Positions 17,478 to 59,830 of a stretch of 64,000 nt of DNA are shown here, piece after piece. Source of the DNA: Podarcis raffonei (lineage: Eukaryota > Chordata > Lepidosauria > Squamata > Lacertidae); assembly GCF_027172205.1 (NCBI RefSeq), contig NC_070611.1, forward strand, positions 54,555,979 to 54,619,978, read 5' to 3'. A model generated the notes under the pieces. The model saw only the letters and a program-made list of their open reading frames with translations, had not been told where the DNA came from and did no database searches. The position numbers and the translations under genes were made by a program. How positions within the stretch are numbered: position 1 is the stretch's first letter; every line of letters starts with the position of its first letter.

Positions 17478-19889
17478 ATAGCAGTATTCACATCAAATAC
17501 ATAGAACTTTTTAACTTTTTATATAATACAGAGTTCTTTAAATAACTTTACACAAATAGTTCTTCAATCTCTGTTTTCAGCTATCAAACTTTAGTTTATG
17601 TCTCCATGCTTTCTAAACCAAACTGGACAATATTTCCCACTGTACAAATTTACATGAGAGAAAAAAGCTCCAAAATACAAATGAAGGGAGTTTAGGCTAA
17701 GGGGTTAAACATGGGAGGAAAACAACCGAAATTAATCTGTGTCAGCATTTACAGTGAATAACAGGGGAGAAGGAAAAAAAATTGGAGGCAGGGAGGAAAA
17801 GCTGCAGTGATCCATGAGACAGAAAGCTGAAAATAAACATTTTCCTATGAGTTTAGAAATACAGGCCTTTAAACATTTAGTTACTCCATTGTCATTTTTA
17901 AAAAGTAAGCTATGGATATCAATTGTCTTCTGAAGAAAGAACAGACTTTAAAAATTGCAGACTTGTGGAGGCTCAAAACATCTTGTGGCAAATACAGCTT
18001 CAAGGAATGCTGGGTTGGGATATGAATTTCACTGCACTAATTAAAAACACTATACACATTTCTCCTTTCTAGAGTAACTGTTTAAACATTTTTTTTGTCA
18101 TCTGACTTGCGCAATCACTTCCATTGGGTCTAACTGTACAGTGCTTAGGGTTGGCAAGTTCTACTCAAAAGACTCTGCCCATCACTATAAAGGTGGGGAG
18201 CACACAATGACAGCAAGTTTATACCGGTGGCAGCTCCCCCCGCCCCACAATGCATCAACAGTCCTGTCTTTACACCAAGTATGATTGCAGGGGATAACTA
18301 GAGTCCTGGTTGCTATAGTAGAGAAAGGTGGGCATAGGGGCCATTAAAAGCAACAACCTTACGAACGTGCCTATTCCCTTGCAACAGCCAAACCCTTGAA
18401 GTTGTTTGCGGGTAGGCACCTGTTAGTTCTTAGTGTTACAATGAAATAACAGATTGGAATGCTATTGTTGAAGGAATGGAGAGAATGATCAACTACAGTG
18501 CATTTTCCCAATCTCATTGGAAAGTAGTAGTGTGGTCTAGGAGAAAAAGGACAGCACATGTAACCAAATGTGGTTATAAAATCTCCTAAAGGAAATGGGA
18601 GCAATGAAAGGAAAAGCCTGTGTGTATTTCAGAGAGAATACAAAGCAAGGATGTTGACTACTGTTTTCAGCTGCTTAGAAACAACTGTTTTGCCCTTCAC
18701 TGGTCCCTAGTAGCCAGGAGAGGTGCTGGTTACATAAACTTCCGACTCAGGCTAGAAGGGCTATTGCAGTCCAGTGGATGGGCAAGCAATGCTCAGCTTT
18801 CAATTGGCTCTCCGTTCTTCAATCACAATATACTCCCATGCGCTCCCTACTCAAAATGCAGGGCGCCGTGAGCTTGGAGCAAAATAAGCATTGGCCAACA
18901 TCAGTCTCACATGGCAAGGGAATTATTTTGTGAGAATGAAACGGGTAAAATTGCTGTCGGGTCAATTATAACAGAATTCTAACAAACTGCAGGTCTACGT
19001 TATGAAAAAGAAAGCTGGGGCAAGGGTGGGCTTCTGTTTGGTCGTTGTGTAAACTGAACATGGGTACCCGCCCAGGGTTTGGGGCTAAATCTACAGGATA
19101 CATGCAAGCTGGTCACTGCCCAATTTTAGTCACAGGAAGGAGTGAGGAAGGAGGAGAATCTGGAAGGAATGAGGTGTGTTTCTTTGAACCTTTCACAGCT
19201 TTGAATTTCAAAGTACATTTATTGCACTTAGGTTTTTTATTTTTTATTTAATCATTTAAATCAAAAGTTATTCAGACTCGGCCCTATACTCTCAACCTAA
19301 ACAACAATTCCCACATTCCCCCCCCCCCCCGAATTGGTCCATTTTATCCTCCTACTTCAATACATGCCTAAATGAATGCTTGCCCTTCCAACCTCCAAGC
19401 CTCCCCTGCCCATAAGCCTGTAGGCCCTCACGCTCTTGTTGGAACCCCCCAAACAGCATAAAACCAGTGGAAGGGTATTAACTAGGCAGAGCACAGATGA
19501 AGCACAAAGCCTTAGATGTCAAAAAGAAACAAACCCCCAGACAAATCCATAATCCGAAAAATGGCACAGCCTCCCGCTCTGCATTTCCCTAGCTCAGAAA
19601 GGGGGAGGTAGAGTAATTCTGTTTAATTACGGTTCCAAGGTAATTGCAGAAAGAGTACATATCAGAGGCTGAATGGAACAGATGGGTATTGCTTTGGCAA
19701 TTGCAAAATAAATGCCTAGAAAGTTTCAGAATGCTCTCAAACCCATCCCAGCTGCCAAAAACTGGGTCTGAAATAGACAACTAAAGCTGCAACCCTGTAC
19801 ACGTCTAGCTGTGAGTAAACAGAGTGGGACTCGCTTCCGTGCAATTATGCATATGATTGTGTTGCATCAGACATATTTTTTTGGAGGGG

Positions 19890-20085
19890 TGGAATGGGCC
19901 ACAGCTCAGTGGTGCAGTACATGCTAAGCAGGCAGGAAGCCCAAGGTTCAATTGCAGAATCCCTTGCTGCAAGTTTTGGAGAAATTTGGACGGCTGGCTG
20001 CCAGTCAGACTGGACTTTTCTTGCTAAGACAGAAAAAATGTTCTGACTCACTGTAAAGCAGCTTTGTGTGTTACCATTATTATCC
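19890..20085 (+). mobile_element. tRNA-derived SINE
   Basis: GGGCCACAGCTCAGTGGTGC...GGTTCAATTGCAGAATCCC gives the A and B boxes. The body TGGACGGCTGGCTGCCAGTC and end GTAAAGCAGCTTTGTGTG match the family at 22.8 and 30.3 kb. Confidence 0.65.
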
Positions 20086-20546
20086 ATGTGCTCTTTTAAG
20101 AAAGGGGCCTATCTCAGGGCTATCTGGGCTTTTGCGTTTCTATCCTAATTCATACACTTAATGCCAATTCTACATAAATCATAATAGCGGGCCAAGAACC
20201 TAAAGGGTAGGAAAGAAACTGGAAAAGCCAGTTCAAAATCCAACCCATACTTTTTTCCTAGGCAGGTGGATGGTAGACAGCATCACTATGGAAGATACAA
20301 CTTCAGCACTTTAGTCCACCGACTGCTTCTCTGCTATTTATCCATGATTTTTCAACTTAAATACCAGACAAAACTGGTTGGGGTTTATAGACAGGTTACC
20401 TGTAACAATAGGAAGCCTGAAGAAGATCGGACACCTCTCTCAATCAGAGAAAAGGGTCTTGGCAATCCTGGGTTGTAATCCTGTTTATGGTTCCAAGCAT
20501 AACCACCCCCTCCTTTTCCAGTAATATTAGCAATCAAACAGGTCCG

Positions 20547-20564
20547 TCCCCCCCCCCCCCCCCA
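20547..20564. repeat. Homopolymer C tract
   Basis: A run of about 17 C bases inside the inferred BRAF 3' UTR, which reads as G-tract on the transcript strand. Other C or G runs of 9-12 bases occur at 19.32, 23.09, 37.89, 39.59, 56.87 and 61.84 kb. Confidence 0.7.
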
Positions 20565-22659
20565 GTTACAGTGAAGTCTCAAAAAAGGTACTTCTTCACC
20601 TTCATGCTAAAATTCCTTTTATAAAATGGTTGGCTCTCAGAAGAGGCAATGGTGTCTCCATTTTTTTCCTCCTTTACAAGTGCCATCGGTTCTTTTTATA
20701 TAATTAGTTTAAGGTGTGTTTTTTCCAACTCAACAACATATAGGGGTGTTGGGGAGAGAACACTTCAACTTGGAAACACAAGATAAGTGTTCTTCTTACC
20801 AGAAAAAGCTCAACTAAGATAAAATGACATTTCTGCTGCAGGTCTACTAGCGCCATTTGTTTCAGTGGTCAGGAGATCCTGTTCCATGATCGGTTTCACC
20901 CACATTTGAAAATGGAAGAAATGCAAAACCACTGCTCTAGTTAGATAAAGCACCTACACAGGTATCTCTAGAATCTCTCTCAAAGTCACAAAAGGCACAG
21001 ATCATTTGGCAAATTGCAATTTCGTATCTCAAAGCTAACCTAGCCAAAGTTGGTTCAGAGTGAATCCAGATCATAGTCCCGCAAGGCTCAATGGGGTCAT
21101 TCCCTTCAGGTAACATTTTTCCTTTTCTTTTCCAATGGACGGAAAGTTATGTAGCTACAGTACTATGAACTGTCTGTGCTACACATGCTGCACTCGCGGT
21201 CCAAAAAGTAATTCAGTGTAACACACCTGCAAACACATACCCAATACCAGAACTCTTTCACTAAGCCTTCTGCTACAAAACCCCCCAAACCAAACCAGAA
21301 GCAACTGCTCCCTCACAGAAGATCAAAACATAACGATGTTTCACAGTGGAAATTACAGTATAGGAATGCCCTTCACAAAGAGTAGCAGACACTTATAGCA
21401 GGTATGAGCAGGGTGTAGGTTAAGGTGGATCTCAAACTAGGTTTTGGTCAACTGCTGCCCATACTGTCTCCCAGCATTGAAAAAATCCGCCAAACAAGCC
21501 AGGCGGCGAAGCAACTAACAGCACTGAAAACAACTTTTGCATAAATATTCCCAGTGCCAATGCAGGGATGGTGTCAATGCACAACGTGTTGTGCCAGTAC
21601 AAAGATGGCATCAAGTCTCATGTGTGCATTGTTGCCTTCTTTGTTGAGAAATTTAGCAGTTAGACCACGGGGCAAGAGTGTCTAAGAAAAAACAAACCCG
21701 CTGTTGGAGCCTACCTACCTATCTTCAGGAGAGCTCAAGGCGGATTCTTCATTTTCAAATTTAAGGGCAATTTCAAGCAAGTGAGAGCACAGAATTAAAG
21801 TGACCTGCACTGTGTTTCATCAGATTGTGGTGATTCAGGAACGACAGCAGGAAGGAGAAAAAGGAAGCTTCAGCATAGATGTCCTACTGAAGCAGCAGCC
21901 AAATGACCTACAGTATGTTCAGATGCAAGTGGAGAAAAGTCAAAGCGTATGTAGCTCATTCTAAAGTGCTTTGTGGGAACAAGACCCTTTTCCTACCGCT
22001 TTATATATTTTTATTATTAAAAAAAAAAAAAGCTTACTGCACATGAATGAATAACGAAGTTGTAATACAATCAAGCCAGGATACACACACACACATTCCA
22101 CATTCTAAAAGCCCAAGGAGAATTGTGTATTTTCAGTTAGTATTTCCAATGAACTAAGCAGGTAAGGATAGAACTTAGCAGAATTTGGTCTCCTGTAAAT
22201 GATTCAAAATTTGGCAGAGAAGAAGAGCTGGCCTTAGCACTAGCAGACCTTAGAAGGGCAGCATATTTGGAGAGAAGCAAAGGGGCTGTTGCCTCCCCAT
22301 GTTGCTTCAGGGCACTTCTTATTGCTGTTCAGGAACAATGAAAGATGGGATAGGCCTTGTTTGCACGTCACCTTAAAGCATAGTTTAAACAAAACAATGA
22401 TTTTAAGTTAAGGAGCAATATCCTGGCATACAGTAGCTCACAAGATCCCTACAGGCTCTTGCTGTTCCTTCCTTCAGTGCCCTGGGAAGGAAACAGAACA
22501 GAACTGCCTTGCCACTATGTGTGGACTGGGGCTTGTTGTTTATTTTACTTCTAACAAAGTATGATGGTAAGTCAAGAAGAAAACTTGGCTTACCATCATG
22601 GCCTGTTAGCCACGATGTCAAGGAGATAAAGAGGTCGAGGAGATTAAAAAAACTGCACA

Positions 22660-22806
22660 ACTTTTAGAAGACTTTTAGAAGACATCTGAAGGCAGCCCTC
22701 TAATGGGAGGTTTTTAATGTTTGACGTTTTATTATATTTTTATAATTTGCTGGAATCCATCCAGAGTGGCTGGGGAAACCCAACTAGATGGGCAGGGTAA
22801 AAAGGC
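22660..22806 (+). mobile_element. L2-like LINE tail (first family)
   Basis: TTTAGAAGACATCTGAAGGC followed by AGCCCTCTAATGGGAGG and AGAGTGGCTGGGGAAACCC matches the end of ORF2 and the 3' UTR of the (TAA)n-tailed family. Confidence 0.7.
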
Positions 22807-22814
22807 AGGGGAGG

Positions 22815-23005
22815 AGAGAAGCATGGTATTTTCCATACCTCAGTGGCAGAGCACCTACTTTGTAGGCAAGTCTTGGTTAGGAACATCCCGCATCTGAAAT
22901 CCTGGAGATCCCTTGCCAGTCAGTGCATCAAAAATACTGAGCAGAGGGACCAACAGTCTGGCTGGGTTTGAGGCAGACTTGGTATACAAGTATGGTTTCA
23001 CGTGA
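22815..23005 (+). mobile_element. tRNA-derived SINE
   Basis: CCATACCTCAGTGGCAGAGC (A box) and body text CCTGGAGATCCCTTGCCAGTC and GGTATACAAGTATGG match the SINE family also seen at 16.4, 19.9 and 30.3 kb. Confidence 0.65.
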
Positions 23006-23144
23006 TGTGCAAAACGGGCCAATGGCTGCAAACATCAGGAGGAAGATGAAAGGGTGGGGCAGCAGTCAACATGCAAGCTGTAATTTGGGGGGGGGGGGCA
23101 AAGGGAAGAGGCACCAGAGTGACTGGTTGCTCTGAAGAAAACTA

Positions 23145-23384
23145 CAGTGGTACCTCTGGATGTGAACGGGATCCGTTCCAGAGCCCTGTTCGCATCATGA
23201 GCAGAATGCAACCCGCGTCTGTGCATTTCGCGATTTGCCGTGTCTGTGCATGTGTATGATGTCATTCTGAGCATCTGCGCATGTGGCGAAACCTGGAAGT
23301 AACCTGTTCCGTTACTTACGGGTCGCCGTGGGACGCAACCTGAAAAGATTTAACCCAAAATGACTTTAACCTGAGGTATGACTG
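23145..23384. mobile_element. Pogo/Tigger-like miniature element
   Basis: Flanked by TA. The ends are CAGTGGTACCTCTGGATGTG and TTAACCTGAGGTATGACTG (inverted). Internal text includes GAACGGGATCCGTTCC. It lies in the inferred BRAF 3' UTR. Confidence 0.7.
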
Positions 23385-26300
23385 TAGGGGCATGAAAGAT
23401 GTCACATGCTCAACAAGTATCAGGCTAGGCAGAAGGGGCAACAGAACTATAAGACTGTGGAGAACAAGTGGAAATGCCAGAGGATTCTAAGGTTTCGCCT
23501 AGGCTAGCGCTGGAATATCCCCACATCCTAAACAGCAGCAACAGAACTCCGAAAGCCCTAACAACCTGGATGCTTAAGCATTTTCTAAATCTGATCTAAG
23601 ACGCTTGCACATCAGAAAGTTAAGCACTACAACCTGCATGTGGGAAACCCACATCTTCTTTCTTGCAACTACCAAACATCTCTAAATGACCCGTTCTTCC
23701 GTGGTGATGCTTGCCAGCACTCAAGTCCCGAGAAACAAAAATGAGGTTTACTAATGTAGGAAAATTCTACAGCCAAAAAGTATAGGAAGCAGATGGTGCC
23801 TTCACTCCCCACCAATTAGGAGGTGGGTGGACTAAATGTTCCCTGGCAGAAATTTGCACTGATTCGTGTTGGATTTATGGGTGTGATTGCATATTCACTG
23901 CCCCATTACCCCAATGTGATTTGGAATGTACAGGTCTCAAAGAGCTACTGCTTGGTTTTTATTTGTCTTGCATGGTTTTAAGATGACGACAGGAGACGTC
24001 TTGCTATTTTCCTCTTTTAATGCCAGTAGTAGCATACTCCAAGCGTCTCTGTGCATTGTAGTGCGCACACACATGAGCAACTGCAAGGATCTCCTATGTT
24101 CATCTCTGTAACAGACCTCTCGCCTCTCCAGGTTCAGCGGTTGGGTGGTGGCAGTAGTGATAAGAAGAGGCAAGGTCAGTCTGGAAGAATGGTCCATATT
24201 TAGAAAGTTTGAGAAACACTGCTCTCAAACCAAATCTGCACACCAACACACACAAAGACAGCTGAGAAAAGCACAGCAAACCAAAATTGTGCTTTTCTGG
24301 TTTAGAGTTATCGTAGGTCTGGCACACAAGCTGCTTTATTCTCATTACACTGCCCACATCCACTGGAATTCTCTCTAGCACAACCAGCTGCAGAAGTGAA
24401 AAGGAACTGCCCAAGAACTTCCATAGCTTCAGTAGCACTTGTGCAGAGAAGGCATGAAATGTGACCCAGTGACTTCTAACCACTTGCTATTGCTACCTGG
24501 ATTATATCCCATATTTCAGTTGTTTCTTGGTCTAATTTCTGTTAAGCACCCTGCTGCTCAACAAGATTTAACAATCCAATGAAATGACGCTTGTGTGGTT
24601 TGAAGAACAAGGACCACAACAGGGTATGCTTGCTTTCTAATGAACATACCTTCTTTCCGAGAAAGACAGTTCCCTTTCTCTTAGCTTTCCTAAAAACAGA
24701 GCTGAGGTATTTATCAATCACTGCTTAAACTCTCTCATCAGACGACCAGCTTCCACTAGAAATGTTTAGTGAAGGAGAGGTTGTCTCCAGCCTCCTATCT
24801 TCTGGAACTGGGCAAAAATGCACTAAATGTCAAGGCTTTGGTGGACGTTGAGCTTCTTTCTAGTGGCATCTAAGTTGCCTCTTTAATAAAAAGAAATAAA
24901 ATTAAAAAAAATAAATCTATGTTATATTAATCAACACAGCAAAGAATTCTGCTAACTGACAGCATTCTGATTCCAACTAGAGGTAACTTTGACCTCCCCC
25001 CTTTTTCTGGATAAAAATAAGAATTAGGACCCATTTTGGAAATGAGGATTAAGAGCAAGACAAAAAGAGAAAGCAAAATGCAATCGCCACCATTTTTAAG
25101 CCACAAGACATAGGGCAAGAAAAGGAGTGACATAGAAAAAGTTGGGGATAGGCAAACAGTGGGCGAAGATGTCAATGTTGATCCAGCAAGTACCATCTCT
25201 TAAAAAAACCTTCCTCGCAGACTGCCATTTAAGACAACTTACTGCATATTAAAACATACACACACTTGCTGAGTTTGCAGATTTAACATGTTTTAAAGTT
25301 CTTTTTCAAAAAGTACCAAAGCACAATTTTTGGAATGTGTAATTCTTTCAGAGAGGGGCTGCGGATGGGTTTTCCTTTTTAAAACATATTCAGTTCAACC
25401 TGAGAACTCCCGTTTATGAAACATTAGGTACCTGACATTACCTTGCACCTTTTAAAATAGGTACATTTGTTTTTCATAGTCTGCATTAGACTTTTTGGAC
25501 ACCCCCCAAAAAAGGCAACACACAAACATACAGAGTGAAATGATATCAGCAAAAAATGAAAAGAAGCTACGTGTTTTAACACTTCGATGTAATTTTGTAA
25601 AAATGTTTGTTGCTGGACTGATGAGAGAGGGGGGGAAAAAGCCTCCCAACCCTTTCTGAAAGTGTACAAAAAGGAAAGATAGGGGAAAGGGTGGCTCTGA
25701 ACAAGAGATAAAAGCAAATCTGGAAAGAGAAGGTGCAGCATCCCCTTTTCCTTCAAATTAATCCGTTCTCAGACTCCCCCTTCTATGTATCTGCCAATTT
25801 GGCCATGTTCCTGTTGTCGTGTTTTTTACCCGAAAGAGCAGGTGCTCCTTCAGCTGAAAAGGATATACTGCATTTATCCCACTGATTGGTAAGCACACCA
25901 GGGAAAAAAGACCACACATAACCCTAGGGAAAAAATAAATCAGACCCGAGGATGCTTGTTTGGATTAGCTCTGTCTCGTCAGATGTTCAGCCTTTGATAA
26001 CTCGTTGTTAGAGGGAGAAAGCCGACCAGCAGACCATCCCAAGCCAATGATGCAGTAGGAGTTCCAATCTCATCATGCCAGAGCACCAGAAAGTCAAAGC
26101 ACGAGCCCTCCTCTCTCCTGGGAATGATGCCAATGGAACAGGCAGCCACAGGGTGGGGGAAGGGGATCTCCAAATGCACATGGTGTTTAGACTGGAGGTG
26201 AACACACAGGCAGCATAGATTCTGGTTCCTAACAAGGGATTTCCCCTTCCTACCCAAAGTTGGATTGGTAATTCCATTCTGCTCTCCTCTAAGCGTACAG

Positions 26301-26455
26301 ATCTCTTTCCTCTAAATTTGCTTTTCCTTTCCTTTCCTTTTTTTTTTTTGGGAGGGGCAGAAGAGAGTCTGGATGTTATAAAAAGAAACCGTAGGAACAC
26401 AAGACTTTTTTTTAAAAAAAATGAGAGAGTGGATTTGCTGCCAATGTTGCCGTGG

Positions 26456-26478
26456 CTACTTGAACGCTGCAAATTCGC
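26456..26478 (-). CDS. BRAF: BRAF alternative last exon (X1 C-terminus), coding part
   Basis: After the acceptor gtcctccctctacag the minus strand reads GC GAA TTT GCA GCG TTC AAG TAG. Spliced from the internal donor at 30054/30053 (GGATACG), this gives GGYGEFAAFK and a stop, the C-terminus of the BRAF-X1 isoform. Frame, donor and acceptor all agree. The rest of the exon is a long 3' UTR. Confidence 0.88.
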
Positions 26479-26920
26479 CTGTAGAGGGAGGACAAGAGCT
26501 GAGTTTAAAAAGTTGGGTTTCATTCATCAGCAAGACAGAAATGTTATCCAGCATAAATTTGACACTATATACCGGGTGCAGCAGGTGTTAGGAGAAATGC
26601 AATTGTTAATAATTAAATGTACAGAAGGATATCATTGGCAGAGACAGAAGACAAAGTTACTTTCCCCAAATCTCTTAACTATGGGTTTCCAAAAAGCAAA
26701 CTTGGACCATATGACAGGGTATTAAGAGCCCGAATGCTCTCATGAAGAATATGCAAATGCAAAGTTTTATCATCGTTCACATTTCTAAGATTATCCTCTA
26801 CATGTTTTACACAATGGCAGCTGCTCTCTTGGGGTCAAAAAAGCAAGGATTTATTGGCATGGCTCTCTGCTCTCCAAACCCCCATACTGATTTAGGAATA
26901 TCTAGGAAAATAAAAAAAAA

Positions 26921-27028
26921 GTCCAGTAGCACCTTAGAGACCAACTAAGTTTGTTCTTGGTATAAGCTTTCGTGTGCATGCAAAGAACAAAAGAACAAAC
27001 TTAGTTGGTCTCTAAGGTGCTACTGGAC
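26921..27028. repeat. Perfect 38-bp inverted repeat (snapback)
   Basis: The arm at 26921-26958 begins GTCCAGTAGCACCTTAGAGA and is the exact reverse complement of the arm at 26991-27028. The spacer is 32 bp. The arm sequence, with the adjoining CAGACCAACACGGCTACC, resembles the end of a repeat common in reptiles. A BRAF pre-mRNA would fold here into a long hairpin. Confidence 0.85.
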
Positions 27029-28645
27029 AATTTTTATAATATATTTCGACTGCGTCAGACCAACACGGCTACCTAACTGATTTAGGAGACAAGAGAATGG
27101 ATGGAGCTTCCATTTCCTGTCGCATGGTGGAGTTAAAAGAGTTTATCTGAAGAAGCTACACTCTGGAAAACTTTAAAAGGTAGACTTCCTCGAAGCTCTA
27201 CTTCAGGGCAGCAGGCTAACCAAATACCATACTATTAGCATATATGTACACCCTATTAACGCTACCCAAATGAGAAATTTTGTGCCCTGATGTCAAATGC
27301 AGGTACGGCTGGGTTCTACTTTCTCCAGCTTATTACATAGGTCTCTGGTCTCTTTCTTAGCAAGGCCCTGGCCAAACTAACAGCTTCACCATTTGTTGCA
27401 GCAGAAAAAGCAAAACCTTGTGCTCTGGGGCTAATTTTAAGAACATTCATGTTCTTTCACCCATTCCAAACTACAGTCTTTGGTTACCACCTTCAGTCCA
27501 TTTAACACTGATTGCTGGCTAGTCTGTAAATAAGAAATTACACCCCCACCGATCCTCTGGTCTTCCTGATTCAGCTTATCGTTTGGAGTGTTAATTGGTG
27601 CCACAGGATTGTGAAGATAAAAATGTGTTAATTTGGAAAGGCAGGGCTCCGCTAGACATTCCATCTAGCCATAGACTAAGAGCATTCGCTCAGAGTCTTC
27701 CTCACCCCCAAGCTATACAAAACATAAGTGGGGGAAAATCCTAAGCCCATTTTAAGACTTGTTAGAATTCACAGTCATCGGTATCAGGTTCAAAACATCT
27801 GAAAGTTTAAATTTAAGGCGGTGGTGGTGATGATAAATAATCAGGACAGTAGTATCCTGAAATTCTGTGAGCTAGCAGAAAAACAAATGCTTAGAATTAT
27901 TTAGTTCACTGATTCTCTCAACGGAGAACCTCCACAGAACCACTATGCAGAAGCAACATAACCTAGTAAGGTGCCCATCAAAACTTTCTGCCCTGTCCTG
28001 GATGCAAAACCTGCAACTGCTCACAAGGCAGCTTACTGGAGGTATAAAGGCAGCCACTGCTGGGCAATGATCAAGGGCAAGGGACGCCTGCACAAACCAG
28101 AAAAAGTCACAAGGAGGAGACAGGCAAGCTGCCACCTTCACATCGTGCAGGCGTGTGAACGATGATGGACTAGCAGGCACAAGCCTTGGCTTCATCAGTT
28201 CACACTGGACACTGCAAGTTGCTTCAGATAAGCCATGGGCAATCATAGTGCTGAGGCAGCAGTCCCCACACTTCTGCTACCTACGGGCATTTCAGGAAAT
28301 TTAAATGGCGACCACTCAACTCAATCAGCTGCATACTAGCTTGTAGGGGAATTTCCCTACTTCCATATGTCTGACAATGAAGAATAGCAAGAACATTCCT
28401 TGTCTGAGACATGAACCATGCTGAGCAGTTTACAGTTGATCAGGAATAACAAAGCAAGCAAGATCATTGTCACCTAGACAAAAAAGCTTGACACATACAT
28501 ACGGATGAAGGTTATTATTTAAATACTTGTCACCAGAGGTGAATGTTGCACGAAGCAATCAAGAGCAGGTTTACCTGCTCAAGGTAGATACTCCCAATGT
28601 GGAAAAAAGGGTCCTTGACTTCAGGGTCCTTGATTTCCACATTAC

Positions 28646-28882
28646 TTTAGGTAAAGGGACCCCTGACCATTAGGTCCAGTCGCGGACGACTCTGGGGTTG
28701 CAGCACTCATCTCTTTATTGGCCGAGGGAGCCGGTGTACAGCTTCCAGGTCACGTGGCCAGCATGACTTAACTGCTTCTGGCGAACCAGAGCAGCGCACG
28801 GAAACGCCATTTACCTTCCTGCCGGAGCGGTACCTATTTATCTACTTGCACTCTGACATGCTTTCGAACTGCTAGGTTGGCA
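28646..28882 (-). mobile_element. Sauria SINE, 5'-truncated
   Basis: The minus strand ends GACTGGACCTAATGGTCAGG then GGTCCCTTTACC, the typical Sauria SINE 3' end. The tRNA head is missing. A 10-bp target duplication, TCCACATTAC, is at 28636-28645 and 28883-28892. Confidence 0.85.
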
Positions 28883-29716
28883 TCCACATTACCTTACTGG
28901 AGATCTAATCAGACAAATTCTATACACAAGCATAAAACGTTTTCTCCACATAAAGGAGAACTGAGTAGAAATATCGACTCATATAAAGCTGAGCATTAGC
29001 AGCAAGCCATTGACTTTGTAAGAGAGCCGGTGGCGAAATTTTCTTTTCCCACCTTTAAACAACTTTTAAAGTTTACTACTCTTGCTTTTACAAGGCCATT
29101 TCCTCCTATTATGAGCATCACTGCTTTCAAGCATGGCCACACAGACAGAAAGCAATATTCACTTTAAAATAAATGTCCCTTCTAACCTGTTAAAAGTCGA
29201 GCAATGCTTATTAACATGCCTGAAGCAGACCGGCGCAAAGGCATGGGTCCAGCACTGATTTTAAACAGCCGAAAAGGGGTGTTAAGCAAGAGCAGTGCCA
29301 GAACAGAGGCAGTAAGAAAGGACAAAAACAAACAAACAAACCCAAGAATAAAATGAAACAAAAACACAAAGAGACTTCCAATTCCAAGTAAGCAACAGGT
29401 TTCAACGAGCAGGAAGTTCAGAAAAAAGGCACTCCTTGCCAAAGTCTTTTATGTTCTGTTCACCTTTGCTCACTGAAACGAGGGTGGATGCAGCTGGCCT
29501 TTTAAATCCAAGTTCATCTTGCCTTACTTTTGCCCACTGTCAGCAACGCTGCCGACTTGAGAAGCTAACATGATTGCTACCACATGACACTGACTGAAGG
29601 GACAAAACAGGCAGCTTAAAACGCAAAAATAAAACTCTACCAGCTACCTGTGCAGCAGAGATGGCAAAAGAAGAGAAGGAAATTTGACCTACAATCCAAA
29701 CATAAATGGAGATGCA

Positions 29717-29718
<2 letters not shown>

Positions 29719-29752
<34 letters not shown>

Positions 29753-29774
29753 TGAGTGAGAGAGAGAGAGAGAG
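29719..29774. repeat. Compound microsatellite (TG)n(AGTG)n(AG)n
   Basis: About 16 TG units, two AGTG-like units and about seven AG units in a row. Confidence 0.9.
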
Positions 29775-30033
29775 TGCTAGCTACTTTCAACGACCTTTTC
29801 CCTTTTCTACTGAGCAGCTTTTCATGGTTGGCAATTGCCAGGCCATCCATCGCCAGCAACAGATGCCATGTTGGGAATATATACAAGACTGAGTTTAAAA
29901 GGTAAGTTCTTTTTCAGTCAGTACACCTTCCCCAAAAACAAAGCGAACCAGCTCATTGGAATGTGAAACATATGCACACATGAATGGAGGCAGGGGGAGC
30001 ACACTAAACACACAGACACATGCTTCCAGCTTT

Positions 30034-59158
<29,125 letters not shown>

Positions 59159-59687
59159 CTGCGAAATCAAAATCAAACCATTAGCACTACTTCAGCTTAA
59201 TGTATTTCTGAAGCCTTAAAAGCATGCTGCAATTTACAAGTGGATCCATGTGAGCATCTACTTCAGAGGTCCGGCTCTGGGTGCCCCCAACATCAAATAA
59301 AGAGAGATGGCAACCAGAAAGAGAAAGAGAAAGAGAGAGGGGCTTCTCAGTTGTGAAATATCCTGCCTAGCAAGACTCACCTGGTTGTTTTGGGTACCAG
59401 ATAAGGTATTTTTAAAAATTCTAAAAACTGTGATTTTAAAGTTTTGAACTGTAACCCACTGTTTACATGCTGATGATTTTTGGCCATGCTGTGAATCTGT
59501 CTTGTCTTGAAAGGTTTTGTAAATCATGCAGAGATGGTTATTGGGCAGCCTCAATCAATGCTGTAAATAAATAAAAGCTCTACTGAACCTGACTGGCTGG
59601 TGTTCAATGGTATACTGCCTCTAAATATGGACCATCCATCTAGCTATCACAGCTGTTGATAGACCCTTCACAAATTAGTCTAAACCA

Positions 59688-59830
59688 GGGATGAGAACCT
59701 GCGGTCCTCTGTATGTTTTTGGTCAACAACAATGCCTGTCACCCTGAACATTGCCTCTGCTGGCTGGGGCTGACGAGAGTTGGAGGTGAGCAACATCCGG
59801 AGGGTCACAGGTTGCCCTTCCTGCTCTGCT
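59688..59830. mobile_element. Short palindromic element, copy 8
   Basis: CAGGGATGAGAACCTGCGGT, CCTCTGTATGTTTTTGGTC and the return arm GCAACATCCGGAGGGTCACA, GGTTGCCCTTCCTG. Confidence 0.6.

Larger units (their letters stand above)
17450..26455 (-). other. BRAF: Probable long 3' UTR of BRAF-X1 type transcripts
   Basis: About 9 kb from the EFAAFK stop to a minus-strand AATAAA at 17472-17477. No coding exon of any kind is recognised. It contains inserted repeats: tRNA SINEs at about 19.89-20.09 and 22.82-23.00 kb, an L2-like tail at 22.66-22.81 kb and a pogo-like miniature element at 23.15-23.38 kb. The human X1 3' UTR is several kb long, so the length is reasonable. Internal AATAAA candidates exist, so shorter forms are likely. 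Confidence 0.6.
26479..30033 (-). other. BRAF: BRAF reference 3' UTR / last intron of X1 form
   Basis: For the reference form this follows the stop; for X1 it is an intron of about 3.6 kb. It holds a perfect 38-bp inverted repeat (26921-27028), a Sauria SINE (28646-28882) and a (TG)n(AG)n tract (29719-29774). No other exon is seen. Confidence 0.55.
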
